Origin: Antrodiella citrinella
Taxonomy: Eukaryota; Basidiomycota; Agaricomycetes; Polyporales; Steccherinaceae
Assembly (NCBI GenBank): GCA_004802725.1
Contig: SGPM01000556.1
Coordinates: 1-12,002, forward strand
DNA length: 12,002 nucleotides
Reading direction: 5' to 3'
The position numbers were made by a program, and so were the translations under genes. The notes beneath the pieces were generated by a model. That model was not told the DNA's origin and made no database searches. It was given only the letters and a program-made list of their open reading frames with translations. This document shows, one piece after another, positions 1-8,049 of this stretch; position 1 is the stretch's first letter; each line of letters begins with the position of its first letter.

Positions 1-162
1 AGTGTAGCTACAATGTACCACCCCATGCATGGCCGCGATCGGAGGATCTGACACCTCTTGGTTCGGCAAGGGAGGCGTCGCGGATGCCGATGATGCCGTG
101 AAGCGTCTCTTTTGTTACGCGGCCAGATCCAATGTCCATACTTTTGCGATCCGCTACCTCTT

Positions 163-1501
163 GCACTGTTCAAAGGAACCTACTTCCCCACTTGGGAGGG
201 TGCGTATCTTCAGGTTACCTACCTCTCACCCTTTCTACGTTAGGTCTTTTCTGGGAGAAAGTGTCTGGTTTCGAGGAGTCCATGCGATAGAAGGAAGCTG
301 ACGAACGTGCAGCAATCCGGTCTGAACCAGATCCCTAATCGTCGGTTCACGCTTTGGTGGAGTCCAACGATCAATCGCGCCAACGTCTATGTCGGTTTCC
401 AAGTGCAACTGGATTTGACTGGTATCTTGATGCACGGTAAAATTCCGACGTTGAAGATCAGCTTGATCCAGATTTTCCGTGCGCATTTGTGGCAGAAGAG
501 TAAGTCTCTCCCATGTCGTGACACTTCGCTGATAATCTATGTAGTTCATGAGAGCATGGTTATGGATTTGGTAAGTGTTTGAACTATGACATGTGCGCGG
601 TTGTTAATCATACCATTACATTAGTGCCAAGTTTTCGATCAAGAACTCGAACCTCTTCAGATCGAGACACAGAAGGAGACTATTCACCCTCGTAAGAGTT
701 GCAAGATGAACTCGTCCTGCGTGGACATCTTGCTCTTCTCCTCGTATCGGGACCTAATAGGGTACGTGATCGAGTGGTTGCATCCCTATAATGTATTCCT
801 AATTGCCTTCTATTTCTTCAGTGGAGCATCTCTCGCCCTTCATTGGTCGCCGACATAAGTGTTGCGGCTCCTTTCGTTTGACAAACGACTAAACCGCACC
901 CCCTATACAGATTAAGGACCAGCTGCACGGCACGACAAGCAACAAGTACTGGATCGATGTCCAGCTGCGTTGGGGTGACTTCGACACACACGACATCGAG
1001 CGATAAGCTCGTGCTGAGTTCTTGGACTACGTGAGTTCTGTACCATAATCGTCATGCTACTTGGACTCATTACTCTTTTCGTGATAGATTTCCGATTCCA
1101 CGAGTATCTATCCATCGCCGACCGGTGTCATGATCGATATAGATGTACGACCTGTGGTCCGTCTATGGCACCTGGTTCCCCGGAATGAAGCCATTGATCC
1201 AGCAAGCTATGACCAAGATCATGAAAGCCAACCCAGCTTGTCATGTACTCCGAGTCAGGAAGGGTCTGCAGCTGTACTCCTCCGAGCCGACAGAGCCATA
1301 TCTTGGTAGCCAGGTGCGCTTTTCTCATAACGATGCTCATGCAGTTCCTCTCTTGTCACAGAACTACTCCGAGCTATTCTCAAAGAAGATCATCTGGTTC
1401 GTCGATGATACGAGTTCGAACATCTACTGTGTTACCATGTAAGTTCTCTTTTTGTCTGCTTTCATTCTCGCACTCATGCGACACATCACAGCCACAAGAC
1501 A
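163..1501 (+). pseudogene. prp8: PRP8 spliceosome protein, internal intron-containing fragment
   Basis: Prp8 is the U5 snRNP scaffold at the spliceosome catalytic core. The translated exons match it closely: ALFKGTYFPTWEG (163-199), [19 protein letters not shown] and [19 protein letters not shown] (about 345-490), [20 protein letters not shown] (about 944-1003), [19 protein letters not shown] (about 1170-1230), and [14 protein letters not shown] then VTIHKT (about 1370-1501). By family knowledge this spans the end of the U6-interacting region, the endonuclease-like region and the first strands of the RNase H-like domain; the intact protein has about 2,300 residues. GT-AG introns fit at 200-243, 500-544, 571-624, 762-821, 859-910, 1031-1087, 1314-1361 and 1439-1491. 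Defects: an in-frame TAG at 288-290 with a 1-nt frame change beside it; an odd 14-nt segment at 748-761; an out-of-frame junction at 858/911; TAA at 1004-1006 where Tyr is expected; a deletion of about 5 nt near 1145. Homology stops abruptly after 1501. Possible weak similarity upstream to about 145. Kept introns argue for DNA-level duplication, not retrocopying. Confidence 0.93.
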
Positions 1502-1691
1502 GACGGTCGAGGTCGGGGTACGGTGAACCTCATGAGGATGCTGATGTCCTGATTCCTCGTTCATACGAGAGCCAATTTTTCAGTGCCCCAGCATTGCTAA
1601 GCAGTTATATACTCTTAACTTTATTCGTGCTACAGAGTCATACATTTTCTACTTATCACTTTTTACGCGAGTGTTTACAAAAAGGCAGCCT
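1502..1691. other. No recognisable gene; flank of the PRP8 fragment
   Basis: After the HKT codons of PRP8 the frame runs on for 16 unrelated codons to a TGA at 1550-1552. The expected next PRP8 residues (the rest of the RNase H-like domain) are not in any frame I could read. The remainder is AT-rich and shows no clear coding or RNA signal. The breakpoint of the PRP8 segment is therefore near 1501. Confidence 0.6.
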
Positions 1692-1771
1692 ATGCTTGAG
1701 ATGCTTGGAGGATGCTTGAGGTGCTTGGAGGATGCTTGAGGTGCTTGGAGGATGCTTGAGATGTTTGGGAA
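1692..1771. repeat. 20-bp tandem repeat, about 3.7 copies
   Basis: The unit ATGCTTGAGGTGCTTGGAGG occurs at 1692-1711 (one change), 1712-1731 and 1732-1751 (exact), and 1752-1771 (decayed). Each unit is itself two similar half-units of about 10 bp built on TGCTTG. Open frames that run through this stretch in both directions are a by-product of a repeat without stops. Confidence 0.93.
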
Positions 1772-1861
1772 GTGATTGGCATGTGTGCAACCGTGAGCGC
1801 ATGCTTGAGAAGAGACGCGTGATGTTGAGAAATCGGGCCGATCAAGCATATTTGGCATTTA

Positions 1862-1897
1862 CCAAGCGTCTAAAGCACCGTAAGCACGCCAAGCACG
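1862..1897. repeat. Inverted array of CCAAGC / AAGCAC words
   Basis: The stretch contains CCAAGCG, AAAGCAC, TAAGCAC and CCAAGCACG at roughly 9-10 bp spacing. These are reverse complements of the TGCTTGG-type half-units in the 1692-1771 tandem repeat, so the two blocks could pair across a spacer of about 90 bp. The match is of word type and period, not a perfect long stem. Confidence 0.55.
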
Positions 1898-2347
1898 ATT
1901 TGACGATTTACTGATGCAGTCACATGCCGTTCAAATAGGTTCAACATCGGCAGGCGCTTACGGAAATCGAACGCGAGGAAGGCTCGTTCACGCAGACAAA
2001 AAGAATTAAGAGCTCAAAAAGTTGTTTATTGTATTATTTACATACACAGGAGTCGAGCGATGTAAAATACAGGGTGTCGACCGAAGGGCTCGACGAGCGA
2101 ATATCCCTGGGCGTTTCAGCACCAGGACGAACGCAGACATACAAATTTAAATGCGCTAAGAATAATAACATTTTGGTATTCGAGATAGCCACAGTGAAGG
2201 GACAAATACAGGGATCCACTCAAACAATACAACTTGTACGACCTCCCATGACGACGCGTTCCCCGACGATATTCAAACCAAGCACATTTGTCTCCATGTC
2301 GACAGACTGCTTACCGCACAATGACTCCGAGCCCCATCGCTGATCCT
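1898..2347. other. Unassigned stretch without recognisable gene
   Basis: Short open frames exist here on both strands (for example 2029-2343 on + and 2034-2219 on -), but neither starts with ATG in a convincing context, and neither product resembles a family I know. No tRNA-like or rRNA-like structure was seen. Confidence 0.5.
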
Positions 2348-2375
2348 CTGAAACCTGAAACCTGAAACCTGAAAC
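2348..2375. repeat. Heptamer CTGAAAC, four perfect tandem copies
   Basis: CTGAAAC repeats exactly at 2348, 2355, 2362 and 2369. It is too short to be a telomere tract, and the unit differs from the usual fungal TTAGGG. It is best described as a microsatellite. Confidence 0.95.
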
Positions 2376-3325
2376 GCCTAAACCGAATCAGGGAAGACAT
2401 ACGAGATCTCCTGCCCGTACTCCTCTCTCCTGCGTCGCTCGTCTTCGTTGCCTAGTGTGTCTCAGCTACAGGTCAATGCAAAGGTAATCATCACAACTCA
2501 CTGATTTCAGCACGAGGTGGCAGCCTAGAGAGACGGCGAGAACGACGAATGTCCAGGTTACGGATGGCTGGCATGGTGAATGTGGAGAAGGTCAACGCTC
2601 AACAGTGTGTAGAGGCGAGTTCGAGCAAGAGCGGGGAAAGACTTTGTTCTGCCCCCCTCATGCTCGACCACGGCTTTTGAATGCAACGGAAGATGCACAC
2701 ATAATCAGTATCCATACCGTATCCAAAGCGTATCCCAAACTGGATTATGAGTGTGGGCCTTTAGCCCTGCTTTATTATCACTTCGTGGCTTCCATGAGGC
2801 GGTTTGAGAACGGTTGCCAGAGCATCGGCCTTCATTTGAGCAGAAGCGTGACGGGCCTGAACATTGGAGACAAAACCATGTCTGACTTTTTATCCAGATC
2901 TAGGAGTGGCTCAAACAGACCCTCCGCGGCAGATTGCGTGGTCGGGAATCACTTACGAATAAGCGCTCAGCGGTGCTTGACCTTGACTCGACCCATTGGT
3001 CTAGTCTGGTCCGATTTAAGGGACTTTGGCGAGGGGTCTGCAATAGCCTCTTTGGGATGTATGACACATGGGACGGCACGCGCGGCTTGCGATTAGATGA
3101 TTTGAGCTCGTTCGTTGACATGCTCTTCTACCAAGTACATGCAGTACTCATGAGCTACGATTGCTGCTGTTATACTTCAAAGTTAATAGCTCAGCAATCC
3201 TCGGTGCCATCAGTGAGTCTGCAAATTCATCTGCGTGAAGTTCTCTCAACGGATCTCCACAGATTTCAGCCGTAGGTGCACTTTCTAGACGGTGTTGACT
3301 ACTGGTAACTCGGTACTAGTATTCA
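2376..3325. other. Unassigned stretch without recognisable gene
   Basis: Two overlapping open frames on the + strand, 2605-3096 and 2934-3275, are the longest here. Their products have no motif I recognise, and at the overlap the minus strand is open as well (2900-3121), which suggests chance openness. A GT...AG pair at 2484-2510 is only 27 nt apart and too short for an intron. A decayed gene cannot be excluded. Confidence 0.45.
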
Positions 3326-3625
3326 TTGCTGAGGCGGGGATTGGGGACTGTACTACAAGGCTTATACAATCCTGCTGTGACCGCTCATCACCTCAATCGC
3401 AAGCCCTTCTGGACTGAACGTCCCTTGAACACCCCTTCACGGAACCAGTGTATGTTTGGTAGTGGAACATCTGGTAATCTCAGGTGCGTGATTTCATCTC
3501 TATTCCTTCAGCTGACACCCTTGCTGCCTTGCAGGGTTGCACTGTACTTCACATCCCTCATTGAGCTGCACCGCAACGACTCGGAGTCCCTCGCACACGG
3601 TGTCGAGATAGCTGCCATTGCCTGA
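3326..3625 (+). pseudogene. Possible two-exon hypothetical gene fragment
   Basis: I do not recognise the family. A plausible exon at 3326-3483 encodes a segment including FWTERPLNTPSRNQ and MFGSGTSGN. It is followed by a good GT-AG intron candidate at 3484-3534 (51 nt, GTGCGT donor, CTGAC branch-like site, TTGCAG acceptor). A second exon from 3535 encodes VALYFTSLIELHRNDSESLA and ends at TGA 3623-3625. The intron length is a multiple of three with no stop, so the frame also reads straight through. There is no ATG at the left end, so any gene would be 5'-incomplete. The minus strand is open over the second exon (3508-3867), with a product containing IAFKIDIVPKMD, so the true strand is uncertain. 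Confidence 0.3.
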
Positions 3626-3867
3626 GGCGTGAAGTTGCCGTGAACGTCCTCTCCGCTCTCCACCGTCCGGTCCATCTTCGGCACGATGTCAATCTTGAAG
3701 GCAATTGGGATGCATGAGTGATTCCACTCGTTTCTGGAATCATGTGAGTTTGCTAGATTTTGGCTGAAGCATGCGTACTCACTGGTTCTATTCAAAGGTG
3801 TACAAGATGTCGTTGCAAGTTGGTACAAGCTCAGTACTGAAACTATCTGACATGAAGCAAGCTTCAC

Positions 3868-4189
3868 CGCTAGCTGTGCAGATGCAGAATTTATCCAAGT
3901 TTCTGCGTGATACGCAGAAGCTCTTCCCTTACCTCCCCCGTAATAGGATATATGGGATATGATAACTTGTTTATGTGTGGCGAGACCTCTACTGTGTGCT
4001 CATTTCTGTTGATGCTGCAAGTTTGTCAGGACTCAAGTGCTACGAGGAAGCTCAGGCTCGTGCGACGTGCATGCACTCACAGTCTCGCAATCATAGTTGG
4101 GGGTTCAAGATCCGAATTGTTTGACGGCCCGTATTGGACATAAATGCAATGTTATGACCCAGTGTAGTCAGATAATGGTGTATCACTGT
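3868..4189. other. Unassigned stretch without recognisable gene
   Basis: Only short open frames occur here, with no family resemblance. The GGTTCAAGATCC string near 4102 resembles a tRNA B box, but no A box or cloverleaf surrounds it. Confidence 0.5.
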
Positions 4190-4475
4190 GAATTGTCATG
4201 ATTCCTCGTGAACCCTCGGGATTCATCGGGATTCATCGGGATTCATGATTATGACATTGTTACGCCCTGATCCTGTTGCTGTGTCCTCATGAATCCCGAT
4301 GATTTCATCATCGGGATTCCTGATGATGATATTCAATTGATGCATTTACCACGAGGCTACAAGACATCGTGATACATCATGAATCATGATTGCACTTCAA
4401 TGCCCCGACCCCGCCTCCTGGCTCTACCTCCATCGATTCGTGAATCATCATGATGAGCGCTTCATCATCGTAAAA
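4190..4475. repeat. ATGATTCA / CGGGATTCAT-rich degenerate repeat island
   Basis: The island is built from variants of ATTCAT, CATGATTC and their complements. It includes three exact tandem copies of CGGGATTCAT at 4217-4246, a 13-bp inverted repeat at 4291-4319, and TCATGAATCATGA near 4377. The same words return at about 4915-5115, so the intervening DNA is flanked by related islands. Confidence 0.75.
4291..4319. repeat. Perfect 13-bp inverted repeat with 3-nt loop
   Basis: The arms GAATCCCGATGAT (4291-4303) and ATCATCGGGATTC (4307-4319) are exact reverse complements around TTC. The arms contain the same CGGGATTC word as the neighbouring tandem triplet, now in both orientations. Confidence 0.95.
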
Positions 4476-4914
4476 TTGTAAATTGTATAGTTAACAGGAT
4501 ACCAGTATGACATGTTATGTATCTATGTACTCGACCTTTCACCTCATGGAGCCCAATCAGCTTGACAACCTTCGTGCAGCATACCAGGTACTTGAAGGGA
4601 GAGTTCAGCGGGCACTTCGGGTTACATGTTTTTTGTATACTCAGATTTGCATACACACCTGCTGAAAATTGCTCTTAACCCATCCTTGGCATTGACAGTG
4701 CAAACCTGTGCAACTGCCACGTCAATAGAGTAACGCAAAAGTTGCCATACTGGTGGGGGGAGAGAGAAGAGGAAGAACAGCAGATTGAGCAGGTCGTCGC
4801 GACTCGCGAGGGAAAATGAATCCCNAGGATTAATAATGTTGTATATTGATCGTGGAGAGCGCAATGCCGCAGCCGCACACTCTGCAATACACATAGCGGG
4901 TGCGGGAGGGAAAA
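4476..4914. other. Spacer between repeat islands, with an N at 4825
   Basis: No gene was recognised. Minus-strand open frames at 4622-4930 run across the undetermined base at 4825 and read as low-complexity sequence. The single N may mark an ambiguous base or an assembly join, so continuity across it should not be assumed. Confidence 0.6.
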
Positions 4915-5115
4915 AAAGATGATTCACCATGATTCATGCATAAAACTCTATGTATAACACTGTGCAACAAAAAAAACATGATTCACGATGATACACGATG
5001 CCGAAGCTTCATGATTTGATTGAGGAGACAACATGAGGTAGGGAATAATGAGACAAAACGATGATTCATTGTGTTGCATTGTGTATCCTCATGTATCCTC
5101 ATGATTCATCGTTAA
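4915..5115. repeat. Second ATGATTCA / GATGATAC-rich repeat island
   Basis: Words such as GATGATTCAC, CATGATTCATGC, CATGATTCACGATGATAC and TGTATCCTCATG recur here, like those at 4190-4475. The copies are diverged, with no fixed period that I could establish by eye. Confidence 0.7.
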
Positions 5116-5404
5116 ATTGGCGTCTCGCATGAACTTTGCTTTTTTGTCCGATAAACACCTTCATAACTTCGTGTAAGGTATCAAGTGATACTGCTCATTC
5201 CCGTGCTGACGTCTCCACTCACTCAGGGCGCTCTCCATTCTGAACATCATCACACTGGCCGTCGACGTGCTGTCGTACCTCCAGCCAGACCTAGCAGGTG
5301 CCCAGTGGGTCATAGTGATCCCAGTCGCGTCAGTCTCCTCTCACTCATGTCAATGATCCACGCATCTCACTCACTCTTTTTTGTCAAGTTCTTCTTTGCT
5401 TTTG
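5116..5404. other. Region left of the dispersed repeat, no recognised gene
   Basis: An open + frame begins at 5185 and runs through this region and the repeat into the hAT relic. The product before residue about 135 has no transposase resemblance, so the frame is probably fortuitous here. Confidence 0.5.
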
Positions 5405-5586
5405 CGCTGATGAGCCCCGATTCTCGCTGTTGCCCGCGCGACGCCATTACGCACTATCTAGCACCTATCCGCCTCTACCTCGGCACCTTCGAAAGGCTGC
5501 TCGTCCGCTACTTCTACTCGTACTCACATCCGCGCATTCCGACAATAGACTCGCGCGTCACCCGAGATGTCCGAAACCCTCAAACT
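5405..5586 (+). repeat. Dispersed repeat, copy 1
   Basis: This segment is clearly related to the reverse complement of 9856-10027. Shared stretches include CGCTGATGAGCCCCGATTCT at one end, TCCGCGCATT in the middle, and GTCCGAAACCCTC at the other end. Differences between the copies fall at all codon positions, and there is a length difference of about 10 nt, which argues against a conserved protein. The right end meets the start of hAT homology at 5587. Confidence 0.88.
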
Positions 5587-7210
5587 GAGGACGATCTCGA
5601 AACAGACCCTGCCCGTGAAGAGGCGGACTCAGACCTTATTGCGGAGATCATCGCTGAAGTCGAGGCGAGTGAAGCTCTGCACGCGGGGTCCATCCGTACT
5701 GCACGATTTGCCGTGACAAAGGTCAGTACATTTGTTTGTGGCTGGAAGAACTATCTGACTGTTGTATACACATTCCGACAGCTCACACAGTTGGCAAAAC
5801 GAATCTTCCATTCACCCGCCATTCGAGAAGACCTTCGACTCGCTTGTGAACGCAGCGGCATTGTACCCAAGCAGATGATCCGCTCAGTAGCAACTCGCTG
5901 GAACTCGACCTCACAAGCCATTTCGCGGGCGTTGTATCTCCGGCTCGCCCTCGATAAGTTGTTTGCGCTACCCAAGTACGACAAGAATGATAAGAAGAGC
6001 CTGAAGCGGTTCAAACCTACGACTGAGGAGTGGACTATTCTGGAGCAGCTGGAGCCCATCTTAGAGGTAAGTGGTCCACTCTCGAGTCCGATACGTGATC
6101 ATGCACATTGCATGGAGTCGCTGACTTATGATTATACTACAGATGTTCCTCATAGCAATGGAGCACATCTCCCACTCGAATCGTCCTCTGCTATACGAGG
6201 TCATTCCCATCATCGACAAACTCACCACCGCCTTGGAGCAGGTCATCGCGAACAACTCACTTGTGCAGCCTGTCCGCGCTGCTGCAACTCGAGGCATGAA
6301 GGTACTCAACAAGTACTATAGCGTGACAGACGATTCAATCATGTATCGTCTCGCAATCCGTGAGTGCTTGTCTAGATTCTATTGCACGTCTCTAATGTGA
6401 CGATCAATTTGTAACTTCGTCGTAGTCCTACACCCGAGATATAAATCAGAGTACTTCAAGCGGCAGAAATGGCCATCCGAATGGATCACCACTGCGGAGA
6501 ATCTCCTTCGTCAACGGTGGGAGTCGCATTACAAGCCCAAGGCCTCAGACATTGCTGCTGCTGCTGCTGCTGCCGCCGCTGCAACACAGGCAATTGCGAG
6601 CACATCATAAGTGGTACATTCTGGTACATTCTTCACGTCTGGTCTCAATCCTCACACCCTTGTTATTAGGCAACATCTGCAAGTCGCTTGAATGCTATGC
6701 GAATGTTTGCGGATGATGCATACAGTATGCCGACTTCAACAGAGTCTGATGCGCTGGAAGAGTACCTCACGACAATTCCGGTGCCTTCTTGTACCGACCC
6801 TCTTCAATGGTGGTCGAGTCAGCTTGGACCGGCGAGAAAGCCTCAAAACCCACTCGCGCGGATGGCCTTGGACTTTCTATCTGCACCAGGTACATTTTTA
6901 CTCTGATGTCAAATATTAGATCCTCAGCTGATGACATCAAATATCAGCAACTTCGACCGACGTTGAACGGTCGTTTTCGCGCGGCTCATTGACTGTTACG
7001 AAACGTCGACATGGTCTCAGCGACGAGTCTGTTCGTGCTGCCACAGTACTCAGTTCGTGGGCAGGCATGCCTGATATGATGCCGAAGGACGAGATCATTG
7101 AAGTTTTCAAGGCTAAGAGTAAACGTACAAAATCCACAGGTATCCCCAATCTCTACGACGACGAGGGCAGTGGTAGTAGGGTTTCAGAGCCCATTGTTCT
7201 TGATGTATGA
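5587..7210 (+). pseudogene. hAT-family transposase, 5'-truncated relic
   Basis: hAT enzymes are cut-and-paste DNA transposases. Exons 5587-5721, 5782-6066, 6143-6359, 6426-6607, 6670-6889 and 6948-7210 keep one frame of about 433 residues. Visible features: an acidic linker (EDDLETDP, from 5587); the RWNS motif (RW at 5896-5901); LLHPRYKSEYF (about 6359-6457), matching the family LDPRYK motif; an alanine tract; and a C-terminal dimerisation domain with LDFLSAPATSTDVERSFSRG (split by the intron 6890-6947) and TKRRHGLS. The Glu at 6965-6967 sits where the third catalytic acid is usually placed. Introns are 60, 76, 66 and 58 nt with GT-AG ends. The N-terminal BED finger and the first catalytic region are absent: homology starts where the dispersed repeat ends. 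The fourth intron has lost its GT donor (TAAGTG at 6608), leaving an in-frame TAA at 6608-6610. The first intron is stop-free and divisible by three. Related full proteins are roughly 600-700 residues. Confidence 0.92.
6554..6583 (+). repeat. GCT/GCC trinucleotide tract in hAT relic
   Basis: Ten consecutive GCN codons (mostly GCT) encode an alanine run just before the broken fourth intron. It is an expandable coding microsatellite. Confidence 0.9.
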
Positions 7211-7770
7211 GCTTCGAGTGTAGGATCAGACTTCAATTGTATTGTTATTATCCCTTTACCACTACGTGACTTGGAGTACCTGCAAGTCTTTATTTTCACA
7301 TGAAAACTGAACCTGGATCCGCCAAGATCCGTGGGAAACAAGTGAGTGGGACTCACAAGTTCCAATACCTGCAGGTTGTCCCACGGATCTACTAGTAGGT
7401 ACTTGCGAGTGTCCGGGACTCGTGGCATGCTTTAGAACATGTGAAGTACTATACCTTGCTAAGATCGCGTAAGTGTGAATGCAAAGTAGCTTAGAGATAG
7501 TATAGCCCACCAATTCATAGCTTGTTATATGATCTGAAATCTCACTAGAGTTTTAGTTAGAGAGAGATAAGCAGAAATATAAGATCTTCAACCTGTGCTG
7601 CTGAAGGCAAGTGGATCTCAAGAGTATTTTAACTTACAGTAATCAGAACAGCGCTTTAGTCCTTATTCACACAGAGTGATAAAGAAAGCATTGAAGAGAG
7701 CTGCTTCCTCGAGGGACGAAGAGGATATTCTTATATATATGTACGAGAGGTACATCTTCAAGGTCATTCT
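7211..7770. other. Downstream of hAT relic; short inverted repeats only
   Basis: No gene was recognised. At 7325-7336 AGATCCGTGGGA is exactly reverse-complementary to TCCCACGGATCT at 7379-7390, and CTGCAAG, CCTGCAGG and CTTGCGAG words cluster nearby (7280-7410). This could be subterminal sequence of the hAT element, but no matching partner was found on the left side. Confidence 0.5.
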
Positions 7771-7775
7771 ACTAG

Positions 7776-7885
7776 AGTGGAGGGCAGGCCCTCACCCTTC
7801 CCCTCTCTCCACTTGGAAGGGTCCACACTTCCACTCCCTCTACCTGGAAGGGTCCACCCTTCCACACTATTCACCTGGAAGGCTT
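7776..7885. repeat. GGAAGGGTCC / ACCCTTCC-rich palindromic repeats
   Basis: Three diverged units begin CTTGGAAGGGTCC, CCTGGAAGGGTCC and CCTGGAAGGC. The middle one forms an exact 8-bp stem with a 2-nt loop (GGAAGGGT-CC-ACCCTTCC, 7846-7863). A smaller GAGGGC/GCCCTC stem lies at the left end. The same words recur at 9516-9560, on the other side of the KDZ relic. Confidence 0.85.
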
Positions 7886-8049
7886 CATCTACTATCTGCA
7901 GTGCTGACTCTTCACAGTGCACACTTGGAATTCAAACATACCCATTGCATTCAAGTTGTGCATAGCTACTCCCACATATAGGCAACTCATGGCTCTTGTA
8001 CTGAGTGTTGCACTTATATATATGCACAAAATACTAAGACTATACATCT

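Noticed and set aside
29..301. 90-codon + frame from an ATG at 29
   Set aside because: Its PRP8-matching frame is at its 3' end only, where it then reads through the 200-243 intron; the first part shows no similarity to PRP8 or any family, so the whole is not a gene.
163..1501. PRP8 intein
   Set aside because: Inteins are known in fungal PRP8, but here exon homology is continuous apart from short introns and small lesions, leaving no room for one.
1243..1719. 158-codon + frame overlapping the PRP8 fragment
   Set aside because: It overlaps real PRP8 exons in a different frame and then enters the tandem repeat; a shadow frame.
2484..2510. GT...AG intron
   Set aside because: Only 27 nt long, below the minimum of any other intron in the window (44 nt), and the joined frames match nothing known.
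3410..3480. GMC oxidoreductase-like motif (NTPSRNQ...GSGTSGN)
   Set aside because: It loosely recalls the family motif with NR...GSSS.N, but spacing and residues differ and no FAD-binding motif is present.
5405..5586. Dispersed repeat as a conserved protein-coding domain
   Set aside because: Both copies can be read as similar peptides, but substitutions are spread over all codon positions and the copies differ by about 10 nt, so selection on protein is not supported.
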